Translations under genes and position numbers: made by a program
Assembly: GCA_050084985.1 (NCBI GenBank)
Contig: JBITNC010000001.1
Span: 200,942,001-201,006,000, forward strand
From: Nageia nagi
Taxonomy: Eukaryota > Pinophyta
Direction of reading: 5' to 3'
DNA: 64,000 nt
Shown here: positions 12,632-24,439 of the stretch, piece after piece
How the letters are laid out: every line of letters begins with the position of its first letter
Numbering within the stretch: the first letter of the stretch is position 1
The notes under the pieces: generated by a model
Seen by the model: the letters and a program-made list of their open reading frames with translations, nothing else
What the model was told of the DNA's origin: nothing
Database searches by the model: none

Positions 12632-12646
12632 TGGTGAACCTAACAT
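12632..12646 (+). other. Element B candidate primer-binding site
   Basis: TGGTGAACCTAAC starts like the primer site of element C (TGGCACACCTAGTGG) and stands where one is expected after the 5' LTR. The match is partial. Confidence 0.35.
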
Positions 12647-12693
12647 TCATACACACCTAGTATTCATTTAGAGAAAAATTCTTCTACAACATC

Positions 12694-14760
12694 ATGAATC
12701 CATTTTTGCTACTTTTTTTTTCCAAAAAGAAAGTGCTCCATATAGTATTCAAAGAGAAAGATAAAATTAGGGCTTACCCTACTTATATCCCATAGATGGA
12801 TCTTAACCTAGATAACCCTACCATATCAAAATACAAAGCATAATTTTTAGAGGTTAGGAGAGGTTTTTGAATTAATCTTGAATTAACTATTTAAATCCCC
12901 ACTCCTAATACCATCTAGGACCCTGAATCTTCATATTTTAGTAAATTAGTGTCTATTATCAGAGAGACTCCCAATTGCTATGTTATTCTTAACCTTAGCA
13001 ACTTGGATAATTTGGATCCTAATCTGAAACCCTCTAAGGATGATGAACTCCATGATCTTGAAGAAAGGTTGTAAATGTTTATTTGTAATAATTCTTTTAT
13101 TGTATGATAACTTATTATAGATGTAAATTTGCTTAATAAACACTTAAAAGCTATGAAATCTAAAGATATCTTGTTCCTCTATAAGGAATCTTCAAAATAT
13201 CTTTACCCTATGCATGAAATGCATGATGCAGGTAGCATGCTCAACTATCATCATAGTGTGGGTGGAATATATCCTAATGGAGTAGAGCCTAAACTAGAGC
13301 TTGATGCTAATTTGGAATATCCATTTCATGAGGAATATGGTTTCAAAAGTGATGATTAGTCAAAACCTAAGGATGAAGAAGAAGAATCTTACAGCAGTTT
13401 GATCCTTAATCCACATTACTTCGATTGAGAAAAGAAAGGTAAAGGTCAAATTATTTTACCTAATGATGAAATTAAAACTCTAGTTAAATAGTAACTTATT
13501 GATGTTATTAGAGAATCCTTTAAGTTACAACTAACTTGGACTCCCGAGGAGCATGAGATTAAGGTAGGTATCATTATGGATATCCAAGAAAATATTGATT
13601 AGTATAAACAACCTCCATATCAATAATTAGAAATCCTAGTAGGGGTATTGCATGAACTTGAATAGGATAAGGTTAATCATACTAATGAGTTTGTTATTTT
13701 GAAAAATACTTCAATTCAAACACCAAACAATATACAACAGCCTCCCTCTCCCCCACCATCATCCCCAAAGACTAATGTAGGATCTAACAACATTGTGAGT
13801 AGTGAGGATGATTTCTTTTCATGTTTAAAAAGATCCTTCACTAATAAAATTATTACAAAAATAATACCTAAGAAAAAGAGCATCAAATTTACTAAGTTTG
13901 ATGGTATGCAAGATCCTAGAATGCATGTTTGTAAATATCATGAAGAAACTATTGAATATATGCATGATCAAGATTTGTTGGCTAAGTTATTTTCTTATAG
14001 TTTGAAGGATGAGGCTCTAAAATGGTACTTATATCATCCCAAAAGTAGCATTAATAAGTATGAGGATTTGATTTGTATATTTTTGCATGATTATGTTTAT
14101 AACATTATTGAGAAGGTTTATCTTAAAGACTTGTGTAAAATTAAATAACTCCATAACTAATCAATGAAGGATTTTATTAAAGTATGGAAACAAATTGATA
14201 ATAAACTCACCATGGAAGAACATGAACTTAGGAATATATTTATGGATGTTATCTTGCCTATATATAAGCTATTTTTCATTTATAATCATGATATATCTTT
14301 AGGAGATATGATTGACACTATTACTAAAAAGGAACTATGCATTAAAAAATTGAGTGCTATGAAACATGTTGATCATGCTTCAACTACAAAACCTATTTCC
14401 AAAAAATAAACCAAGATTGAAGATAATCATGTTGCATGCAAAAAAAAAGGTATTTTTCCACCCAAACATACTCAATAATATACTCCTTTGACTAAAGTGT
14501 TGATAACATTTTGAATGTATTATTAGATGAGGAACTGATTGAATTGCCTCCTATTGTTGAACTTAAGTTTACTAATGGTGTGCCTAAAAATTTTCATTAT
14601 GAAGAATTTTGCAATTATCATAAGGTATTTGGTCATCTAACTTGGGATTACATGACTCTTCATAACCTTATAAAGGACTTAATTAATAATGGAGCAATTA
14701 GGATGGATCCAAAACTAGCTACATGGGTAGGACCTATACATCCAAATAATACATAGCTAG
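12694..14760 (+). pseudogene. Element B gag (Tat-like), decayed
   Basis: The capsid/nucleocapsid protein would package the element RNA. One reading frame runs with a few stops from before 13129 to 14409, followed by a frameshifted part at 14511-14756. The first part (13129-13690) is unrecognised N-terminal sequence. A proline-rich linker (PPSPPPSSPK) precedes the capsid core at 13850-14148, which shows KFTKFDGMQDPRMHVCKYH, then KDEALKWYLYHPKSSI and YEDLICIFLHDYV; this is the Retrotrans_gag pattern. The last part has FCNYHKVFGHLTWDY, a CX2HX4H knuckle whose final Cys is replaced, then DLINNGAI. The same knuckle and downstream phrase occur in elements C and D. No protease or RT follows. Confidence 0.75.
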
Positions 14761-15378
14761 GGTTATTCAATAATCCCTTACCATCTTCATAATCTTGAGG
14801 GTGTATCAGTACAGTAAGTGTTTCTCTTAATTTACATTCTTTTTTGGCTAACAATTATGCATATAGGCATCTTTCTCCAAATAAGAACAAGAATAGAATC
14901 AAAAGGCATGATGCTAGTGGTGTGAATTCTTGCTTTCAAGGCACCCATGGTGTAGATATGACTACTACAAAAGTGCCTCTTTTTTTCCTTACCTCTATGA
15001 AGTGTATTTGGGTGGTAAAAACTCCCCAAGTACATAAGGTTATTCCTTGATCTCTTTCTAACATCATAATCAGTGTATATTAGTAGCTAGGGTGTTTTTA
15101 TTTCTTTTTGCTTTCCTATTCTATGTGTGCACCACTCTAGTGATTTGTTTAATTTTTATCTATCATTCCTTCCTATGTTTATAATTTGGGGATCATAATT
15201 TGGGGATCCAACTCATCTTTGTACATGGTGCCAATGCCTTACTATCTCTATTTTGGGGTGCTTGCACCATGGTTTTCTTGGGAAAGAATGTTTAAAATCT
15301 ACTTTGTATCATTCAAAACATTATGTCTTAGCCTCTAAGCTAATATTGAGTGTTGTGCCATGAAATCTATGTTCACAT
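14761..15378. other. Element B, no gene seen where protease and pol would be expected
   Basis: After gag the sequence holds no protease, RT or integrase text in any frame. A short direct repeat (ATAATTTGGGGATC) occurs twice near 15180-15205. Confidence 0.5.
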
Positions 15379-15872
15379 ACACCCTCATGTCCCTTACTGG
15401 TTTCTTTAGGTACCTTGGTTCCTTCAAGTTGTGTGTCATTTCAATTTGTATACATGACTTATGCTCATTATTAGTTGAACATAATATAATGTGTGTATGT
15501 TTAGCATGTTTTACTATTTGTGAGTTAGCTTTTAGGTTTCATTATGCCTATGTGTGTGTCCAATTTCAACCATATAAATATAATGCAAAGATTAAAATCC
15601 AAAGAGTGTTAAGATATATATATATATATATATATATATACACCCTCATGTCCCTTACTAGTTTCTTTAGGTACCTTGGTTCCTTCAAGTTGTGTGTCAT
15701 TTCAATTTGTATACATGACTTATGCTCATTATTAGTTGAACATAATATAATGTGTGTATGTTTAGCATGTTTTACTATTTGTGAGTTAGCTTTTAGGTTT
15801 CATTATGCCTATGTGTGTGTCCAATTTCAACCATATAAATATAATGCAAAGATTAAAATCCAAAGAGTGTTA

Positions 15873-15900
<28 letters not shown>
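15379..15900. repeat. Recent 261-bp tandem duplication
   Basis: The segment starting ACACCCTCATGTCCCTTACT at 15379 recurs at 15640, nearly identical over ~230 bases (the clear difference is CTGG versus CTAG). Each copy ends in a (TA)n tract. Because surrounding DNA is heavily mutated, this duplication must be young. The apparent 227-codon frame across it is an artefact of the duplication and the (TA)n tract. Confidence 0.9.
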
Positions 15901-15958
<58 letters not shown>

Positions 15959-15962
15959 TAAT
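15875..15962. repeat. (TA)n microsatellite
   Basis: About 75 bases of uninterrupted AT dinucleotides end copy 2 of the duplication and run into ATGTATGTATAT-type sequence. The matching tract in copy 1 (15614-15640) is much shorter, showing length change since duplication. Confidence 0.95.
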
Positions 15963-16049
15963 ATGTATGTATATATGTATGTATGTATGTATATATGTAT
16001 TGGAGTTAAAATTTTATACAAAATAGATATACATGGGCCTTAACCCTAT

Positions 16050-17760
16050 ATCATCCACCACTATGGGTGGGTACTAGCCCCACTACTAGATGCATCACTC
16101 CTAGAGCACACTCTCCTACCACTAGCATAGCTAGCTCTAGATATGGAGACTCTACCTAAGATATCACTCATCATAAGACCATGAGCCTCCAAGAGGGTCT
16201 TAGCCCTAGTATACTTGGCCTATAATCAGGATATGTATAGAGCCTAAGCTATAATCTAATCATGCTAAATCTACATGAACACCCATTACTGATCTAATGA
16301 GGGCATGGTGAGCCTATCCTAAAGGCCCTTCACTATTTGAGATAGTGAAGCCACCTTTGCATCCCACATTGCAAGTGTAGCCATCACCATGGCCAACTCC
16401 ACCACTTATAGTTAAAGACATACCAACTCAACCCCCATCAACCTCAATCTAGCTAGCTTAGCCTCCATGTTCACCACCTATGCATATGAAACCCCTACCA
16501 TATCATATATAATACCAATTAGTCTCTCATTAGCAATAGTTAAAATTTGAAAATCATGAAGAACTATGAGTAGAGTCTTTCTTACCTAGAGTGATGGAAA
16601 CTACTGCTAGCACCTCTAGTTCACCTACTAGTGGAGGCCCATCATGGAGGGGATTATCTACATTCATCTAATCCTCCTCCTCTAATGGTGGTCTCAATGC
16701 ATTATCACTCCCACTATCTTACTCATCCAAGCCTAAGGAACCTAGATGCATAGCTTTCCACCATGCTACATAATCAAGGGAAACCCTAAGAGCCATGGCC
16801 ACCTCCATAGCAACATCCACTTCTGATAGCTCTAGCCACCCTATAACCCACATTGGCATATCCTAAGTACCGTCAAGAACATCTCTCTCCACTATGGATC
16901 AATAGTACATTAGGGGCACTACTGAGATAGGTTGTTGTATCCCAAACTACTTTAGCACTTACTTTGGATGGTATGATTCTACTATCTTTCACTTGGTCTA
17001 GAGGAAGTGGGTTTTCTTCACCCACACTAGATGATGGGCATCCCCATGCCACACATAATTAGCATAGCACATCCATTTGATATTTTCCTCCTAGAGGCCA
17101 TTGATGTCCCTCCTCCTATACTCCATGGATTGAGGAGGCTTATATCTGCTCAATGGGCTAGTCTAGCATACTAGGGCCACATCTACTAGGTCATCGACTC
17201 ATCTCTCACCCTCTATAGTTCCATTGGCTTGATAACCAAGATGTGCTCATATTCCTAGACTTGTAAGAGGTTGACATGAGGAATCATCACATTAACCTTA
17301 TAAACATTAATGAATGAATATAAATCTCTATAAATTTATGCCAATACTATTGGCCCCCATGTGAACTATCACCCCCATGCACATATCTCTCATACTACCT
17401 ATGTTATCCTAAGAGTAAAAGCTGAATGACTTTTATCAAGACATAGATAGGTGGTAATAATAGCTACCACATGTAGCCTTTGGTGTCTCCCTACTTTGTC
17501 ATACCTATAACCCTCTATGATTCTCAACCCCATAAACACTCAGCCCCATAAGTATTATCATCCCTTATCTCATGCTACCACACCAAGCCACCCTTGATGG
17601 GTATACCTTAGATCTAATACACATCCTCTAGAGTTACTATCAGTTTACTAGTGGAAGGGTGAAATAAGCAAAAATCCTAGTCCCATGTCTCAACCAATGT
17701 TGTGAGAAGGGTAATATCCACCTATACCATCCCCAACCTTTATGTCACATGCCCAGTTGA
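16050..17760 (-). pseudogene. Element B antisense plant mobile domain (PMD) gene, decayed
   Basis: The minus strand near 17560-17740 reads DITLLTTLVETWD, FHPSTSKLIVTLEDVY and IPIKGGLV. This is the N-terminal signature of the plant mobile domain (aminotransferase-like PMD, Pfam PF10536: a W-D pair, then FH-P, TLEDV and LP-x-G). It aligns phrase by phrase with the antisense genes of elements C (LMERWD, IVTLEDIYKITRLPIKG) and D (LFERWD, ITMEDIHRILRLPI). The rest, down to about 16050, is frameshifted but keeps a codon-like texture and a Ser/Thr-rich C-terminal part on the minus strand. PMD proteins include MAIN/MAIL1, which act in gene and transposon silencing in Arabidopsis, and PMDs are also known inside retrotransposons. 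The role here is unknown. Confidence 0.75.
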
Positions 17761-17769
17761 TTGACAAAA

Positions 17770-18976
17770 ATTTCATAGCCTTTGTATCTTTTTTTGGATA
17801 TTACAAATGTCCAATCCTATGCCACTGGTGTCATGCTTTTCTTTGAGATAGGCATATAGTTGATGGGCTTTATCTCTAATTTAGTCCTAAAATTTATTCG
17901 AATGTACTCTTAATTCCTAGGGTGCATCCTATTCATTATTACTTTTTAATTTAAAATTATACTAAAACTAGGGCATCGATAGTGTACATTTGCATGAGTT
18001 AAGGGTGATTTTTAATGCACTCATTCAATTTTAATTATTTTTTAATTTATCACATGATGTATGATACATAATCATGAGTGCATCATATTTAAATTACATT
18101 ATAACTTGTTAATCTAACCATTGAATAGGTTAAATTTTTATCTTCTAATATGTTGTTCACACATAGCCATAGATACATTCTAAAAGTAAATTTTATTAAT
18201 TTGTGCTAACTACATTTTATGGCATGACTCATGGACCATATTCCATGCTACCAGTGACATGTAGTTCCAAGAGATAGGCATCATTACAAATATATGTTGT
18301 CATTATGCATTTATTCTAGTTCTTTGACATCCTCTCAGGCATCCTTGGGGCATAAAAACCTAGGGAATACAAAATTATGCAAAAATTGATTTTCCTTAAC
18401 TTGTTTTCAAACTTGATCTATATATTTCTTGGCTACATACATGGTTGTATGATATCTAACCAACATCTAAAGGAAATTAACATTGCTTTTTGAAATTTTG
18501 ATGTCTCAAATACGTAACTCCATGGTGTTGTTGCCCTAAATTTGCTACAATTTTTGCAATTTAGGGCATCCTTATTTTCTAGTTATTATTTTATGTTGTT
18601 ATCCAAAATATTGTAGGGATAACATCAAAGTAGTATCATGAACAACTTTCTTGAAGATACAATCAAGTAATTTGGCCCATTTTAGGGCATCAATGATGTA
18701 GGCCCTCATTGTAAAATGATACAAGTATAAACTTCCAAAATCCTTTTGATCTAGCTATCAAGTAATTTATCTCTTCCATATTCCTATACTTCTATCATTT
18801 CATTTAAATATTTGAAACCATGAGTATAAACCATGTGAACGCTAATGAGTCCTTTAGCCATGGTCCTTCATGAGTACTACTTGGATACATCTTATAGGAT
18901 TTTCATTAGTATGATTCATCCAAATATTAGAATACTATTTATATTATATTTATTTCATCTTTACTTCACATGCCTA
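17770..18976. other. Element B, upstream of the antisense PMD gene, no gene seen
   Basis: No coding sequence was found. By analogy with elements C and D this zone would hold the promoter side of the PMD gene. No palindromic motif array like those of C or D was recognised. Confidence 0.4.
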
Positions 18977-19915
18977 CTATCTTTAGATCATAGACATACA
19001 AATGTGTGATCACTAATGGCCAATGATATAGCTAGTGAGAGTTCCCTCACTTACAAGTAAATTGATGATATAGCCATTAGCAATTTGTTGACGTTAGATC
19101 ATCTCCAATGGATGATACATTTTGATGTGTATCCATATGATTTTTTCTTTGAATCCATCTAAAGTATATTATCTTTGGATCATAGACATACAAATGTATG
19201 ACTATCGATGGCCAACAATATGGCTAGTGAGAGTTCCCTCACTTAAAAGTAAACCAATGATACAATCATTAGCAATTTGTTGAAATTCTATCATATCCAA
19301 TGGATGATATATTTTGCTATGTATTCATAGAATTTTTTCTTTGAACCCATATAAAGCATACTATCTTTATATCATAGACATACAAATGTATGATCATCGA
19401 TGGCCAACAATACGACTATTGAGAGTTCCCTCACTTAAAAGTAGATTGGTGATAAAATTGTTAACAATTTGTTGATATTGGATCATTTCCAATGGATGAT
19501 ATATTTTGTTATGTATCCATATGTTTTTTACTTTGAACCCATCTAAAGCATATTTTCTTTGGATCATAGACATACAAACATATGATCACTGATGGCTAAT
19601 GAAATGGCTAGTGAGAGTTCACTCACTTAAAAGTAAATTGATGATATAGATGTGAATTATATATTGATATTGGATCATCTCCAATGGATGATGTATTTTA
19701 ATATGTATCCTAATGGTTTTTGCTTTGAACCCATCTAAAGCATATTATCTTCAAATCATAGACATATAAATGTGTGATCATCAATGGTGATTGAAATGGC
19801 TAGTGAGAGTCCACTCACTTAATAGATAGATCAGTGATGCAACCATTAGTAAGATTTCCAACATTGGATCATATTTTATGTATGACATAGGTTACTATGC
19901 ATCCATCATATGATT
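18977..19915. repeat. ~192-bp tandem array, five copies
   Basis: Units begin near 18981, 19174, 19365, 19557 and 19749. They share TCATAGACATACAAATGT, then GGCTAGTGAGAGTTCCCTCA, GATCATCTCCAATGGATGAT and CTTTGAACCCATCTAAAGCA. The array lies between the PMD gene and the polypurine tract. Tat-lineage elements are known to amplify tandem repeats in this 3' untranslated zone and to seed satellites from it. Confidence 0.9.
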
Positions 19916-20425
19916 TTATGACTAACATATCATTACAGGTTCTTAGCTCTAGTAGCTAATATAGCTAAACATAGGGTACCAATGTTGTTCTTTCTATCAT
20001 TTAGGATGTTGTATGTATACAAAAGATTATTATTTCATCTCATCCAAACCATCATCTCTCTATTTCAAGGTATGGATGTAAGTGCATCAACTTTTTTATT
20101 ATCTAACATAATAGAATGGCTAGATTCATGATTGAAATAGTATAAAGGAGGCACATCATATCTTCCATCTCTAGCCTTAGATATGGAATTCTATAGTCAT
20201 CCAAACATCATACAAATAATATTCTTGAATACAACTTCTTTAGTAGCTTTTTCCTAGGCTACTCTGCTTAAGGATCTTTTCTGGGGCATCCAAGTCAAAA
20301 GGGGGTAGCATAAGGACCCTCATAATCATTCAATCAACATCAATAAAAGGATCAAAAAAATTTCTTCTATATATTGGCTACACTTCTTTTTTGGATATGT
20401 AATTTCATTACTTCAATCACACATA
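19916..20425. other. Element B 3' untranslated region, no gene seen
   Basis: Non-coding. A second purine-rich phrase, AAGTCAAAAGGGGGTAGCA near 20292-20310, could be an additional or older polypurine tract. Confidence 0.4.
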
Positions 20426-20439
20426 CAAAGAGGGGAAAA
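20426..20439 (+). other. Element B polypurine tract
   Basis: CAAAGAGGGGAAAA sits directly against an LTR start (TGTAGACACCTC). It is close to the tracts of C and D and fixes plus orientation. Confidence 0.8.
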
Positions 20440-20780
20440 TGTAGACACCTCAAAATGAACATTTATGTATTTAACAAATCATTTTAATCCCTTATAATGT
20501 ATTATATTCCTCCAAAATAATACTCAAAATCTAGGTAATCTTACTATTCTTTATTCTTTATTATTTCATTTGCCATAATACCTGAAAGCTATGTATATAA
20601 GAGTACCCAAGAAATCACCATTCTTTTAGAGTCTTTATATCTTGTATTGTTTAAACCTTTACCTCTTTTCACATTCATATCTCCTAGAGTGTTAAGAGTC
20701 ATTTTATAAATAAAGTCATCCAAGAGTTTTATCTTTCTTCAATACCTAGAAAATATGTAAATAAGGTCACCTATAGATTC
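20440..20780 (+). repeat. Element B 3' LTR, visible part
   Basis: It begins TGTAGACACCTCAAAATGAA. A TATA-like TATGTATATAAGAG lies near 20602, and an AATAAA-type signal (ATAAATAAAG) near 20707. The right border could not be found; no CA end with a target duplication was recognised. Confidence 0.55.
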
Positions 20781-23155
20781 TATCAAAAACACTTGTGTTA
20801 AATTTATATTCTTTTACTCTTTAATAACTAAAAGTTAAAAGTACCCAAAAATCATATCATCTTCTCCAAATACACCCAAGAAGTCATGTATCAAAATTAC
20901 CCAAAATCATATTTATTGGCTTAGAGTATTTAGGAATCACTAACATCAAAGTCCAAGAATTGTATATATATGCAGAGTTTAACTTTGAAGAAATGTAAAT
21001 AGCACTTAGGGATTTCAAAGCATGGTGTCACAATTTTCAATCAAAATAGGTAGGTCTTGAAATAAATAGTAGGTGCCGTAGATTCTTGAAGATCATCGAT
21101 AAATCCTAACAATTTCTAGAGATGACATCATATTTTTTATAAAAATCAATGGGTATCAAAGAAAACCAAATCATAAGTAGATCTTAGAGATTTTGAAGGA
21201 TGATGACACAAGTTTCAATGAAAATCAATGAGTCCTAGATGAAACTAGATCATCAACAAAGCTTGGAAGAAGAACATAGAGCCCATCGAGGGAGTAAAAG
21301 AGTAATGAATAAGAAAGAAAACCTAATTCCACTTCATCTTAAGTGTTTGACCCCTGAGGCCTTATTAATGTGTCGACACCAACTCATTTCCACATAATAG
21401 TGGTAGTTCTTCTTAATCTACGCATACATAATATCTACCAACCATCATTGCTATAATTACTAACATCCATAATATACATCATAAAGATTGTAAAAGAGTA
21501 GATGGAGGCTAATAAAGAAAATAATAAAATTGTACCAATCAATGTACAATCAAATAAATTCTCAATCTACCATAATACCACTTTTAGTTAGTAATAATGC
21601 TAAACCTGATTAGCTACAGGGTTCTAGAAGAAGCAATCAATGACATGTTAGAAAGATTATAGCTCTATAGGCATGGTTGCTTCAAAGTTACAAATACCTA
21701 TAAGATATAGAAACACCAAATAGTTAATGTTGATTTGAACTTGTATATTGTACAATCTAGCATAGTTGTAACATTTATATAAATAACATTGTTATAGTTA
21801 TTTCATTTAATACTAGTAATAATGTGTATTAATGAGATCCAACCACCTAGAAGGGAAGAAAATTGTATAAATAATTAGTTTTAGAAATTAGAATGGTTAG
21901 AAATTTTAACAAATTTACCCTAATATGTAAGAGAAATTCACACATAATAATACAAATAGACAATGCTTTTCCCTCTTGCAATAAAGTGGCTATTATTACT
22001 TTTATAAATGTTATGTATGAAATATTTACTTCAAATTATGGCTATGTATTATGATTGTGAGACCCCAAGGGTGAGGTAGTTTGCTATTCTTAATCTTGGA
22101 TATTGATGAGTTAAATAATGACACTCTAAATTCCCCTAGGGCTGTCACTACCCCCCCCTTAGTGATCCTCACACCTGTTATTGTGAAGGGAACAGTTAAC
22201 TCAAAGAGCTGGTACACCAACACTTAGGAAAGCTTTTAGTTGACCTCTCACTAAGTTTGGAATATCAACATTTATTCCCCTTCATTACTTTTATCAAATC
22301 CAAGAGGTGTTCAAGGCTGTATGCTATTGAGCTCTACTCTCTAAGCTGTATCTACTTCAAGCAAAGTGGCAGAAAGCAAATGTGTAGAATTGAACATTAA
22401 AGAATTGAAAGTACAGGAATCTGAAATACTAAAAGAGAGATAAACTAGAAAATACTAAACTTAAAGTGAACTCACATTTAAACTTGGAAAGTAAAGAAAG
22501 ATAAAAGAGTCTTCTACCATTTAGAGTGGGCCCTTACTCCTCTTGGTGGAAGACTTAGAGAACTCAAAACTAGAAACTCTTTAATAGATCACTTTATTGT
22601 TGCATGTAGTTCATCTTACACAGAATGTGCTTGACAAATCTAATACAGATCTTCAACACAATAATCTATTCATGCAATACTTTCTTAATTTTTTAACCCC
22701 TCCTACTATCAACAATTGAGGTATAAATATCCTCCATTGTTTAATAATAGGTAGGTCAAGAATAACCATAATCTGAATAGTATTCTGTTATGGAAAATAG
22801 AATCATTTATTCTACTAACTGGCTAATACTAAAATTATCATACTAGTAGTATCCATGCCCTATCTAAAGAGAGCTACAATCCCTTAGAAAAAGGGATAGC
22901 TCATCTCAATAGGTCAACACTATCCTATTTACATTCATAGGTAGTTTTTTATGCTTAAATTGGAGTCAAACATACTCCAAAAATAAGAATCATATTTGAC
23001 TATATCTAATGTGTTGAAACCATGCTTCTATAGACTATATCTGGAGCAGTTTATATATCCTAAATATCTGGATCATACAAGGTTAGAATAGAGCTAACAA
23101 TATAGTCAAGGATGATAGTCAACTCCTCAAATCTAGGCCTAGAGTGGAAGCTTCA
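20781..23155. other. No gene recognised
   Basis: The distal part of the LTR of B may extend to about 21330. From there to 23155 nothing matches a known family in either strand. Minus-strand frame 22026-22223 (65 codons) has no recognisable domain. The 5' LTR of element C should end at about 24072 and may occupy some of this stretch, but no copy of it was found downstream to delimit it. Confidence 0.4.
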
Positions 23156-23420
23156 GATGAGTTTGAAGTAGGAGCTCTGGATGAGCTTGAAATAGAAGCT
23201 CTAGATGAGTCTGGAATAGGCACTCTAGATGATTTTAGAATAGGTGCTCCAGATGAGTCTAGAACAGGCACTCTGGATGAGTCTAGAGTAGGTGCTCCAG
23301 ATAAGTCTGGGAGATAGAGACCTTTGACATGTCTGAGTTGAAGACCTTGGGTGAGTTGAGAAGGGCTCCAGATAAGTCTAGAGGAGAGCTCCAAACAAGT
23401 CTAGCTCTTCTTTATTCAGA
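23156..23420. repeat. 24-bp minisatellite
   Basis: Six and a half consecutive 24-base units of the type GATGAGTCTGGAATAGGCAC+TCTA run from 23156 to about 23310, followed by degenerate copies with insertions to about 23420. Because 24 is a multiple of three, both strands give 8-residue periodic frames (Ser/Pro-rich on minus). These are probably not genes. Confidence 0.85.
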
Positions 23421-24075
23421 TGAGGTGCCAACTATGTCTATAGCAGAGCTCCAGATGATGCAAACTTGTGTAAAAATCTATTTGGAGTGGAGCTCCAGAC
23501 AATGTAGAATTTGTTCAAAGGCATCTTCACAAGACTTGCAACCCATCCAAATTACCGACCATCATTCTATGTAGTAAAAAGAAGCATTTTGGTTCAAAAT
23601 AAACACAAAAGTATAATTAGTATGCACAAAATACTAATATAAGGAAGGTATGCATTTAACCATATATTAAGCAACTAGATAGTTCAACCATTACAAATAA
23701 TCCATCCCATAATGTCCAAATATACAAAATGAACCATTGAACCGTGCCAAAACTAGGTAATTTCTAAGACTCATTAGATATGGATTGTTACCTATGCTAT
23801 AATGCTTTAGTTTTAAATTTCCTAATTTAAGTTGTTCATCTATTTATCTCTTTCCTATTACTCTTTACCTTCTTATCTCTTTCCTATTACTTTTGACCTT
23901 AAACGTAGATAGGATCTAGCCTATAACCCAAAGATTGAGTAGAAGATTTACATGAGCACATTCCCACCACCTTTTTCTCTTTCAAGGAACCTATTGTTGT
24001 GACAAGTGGAGAACACAACTACACCAAACCCTTGAGGTTACACTATAGCGATCAATAGTAGACTAGTTCTATTTT
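23421..24075. other. Probable end of element C 5' LTR, no gene seen
   Basis: It contains TTTCCTATTACTCTTTACCTT and TTTCCTATTACTTTTGACCTT in tandem near 23845-23900. The sequence directly before 24076 should be the LTR end, since a primer site follows. No second copy was found in the window to prove it. Confidence 0.35.
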
Positions 24076-24093
24076 TGGCACACCTAGTGGGAC
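24076..24093 (+). other. Element C primer-binding site
   Basis: TGGCACACCTAGTGGGAC resembles the TGGCRC-type primer sites of plant Tat/Athila elements, and gag follows ~0.4 kb downstream. The priming tRNA was not identified. Confidence 0.6.
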
Positions 24094-24439
24094 ATAAACT
24101 AAGTTATATATTTAGTGGGTGTTATTAGGCTTTATAACTTCATCTAGTGGGCTATCAATTTGATATTTCAAGATTATAAGGTTTTTGTGACCTTATTGGT
24201 GACTTTGCTATCAACCAATCACTTTTTTTAAAACCCTAGCACCTCTAGAATGTAAGCTAACTAGTAGTACCAAAAATTCCCTAAGATAGCCTAGATTTCA
24301 AGAGCTATTACTTACCTATAGGAGGATTAGATTAAAAATATCTCAAGTTGCATCACCTTTGATCCCTTTAAAAGCTAACCCTTTATCAATTATATTTGAC
24401 TCATTCCCAAAAAATCCTTCACCTCCTGTACATCCTCCA

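Noticed and set aside
15360-16043. 227-codon plus-strand frame
   Set aside because: It reads through the 261-bp duplication and the (TA)n tract, giving two copies of one peptide and poly Ile-Tyr. It is a repeat artefact, not a gene.
22026-22223. 65-codon minus-strand frame with gene-like composition
   Set aside because: No domain, no continuation on either side, and length within chance for this DNA.
23119-23394. Ser/Pro-rich minus-strand frame resembling a repetitive secreted protein
   Set aside because: Produced by the 24-bp minisatellite; open in more than one frame and with no conserved flank.
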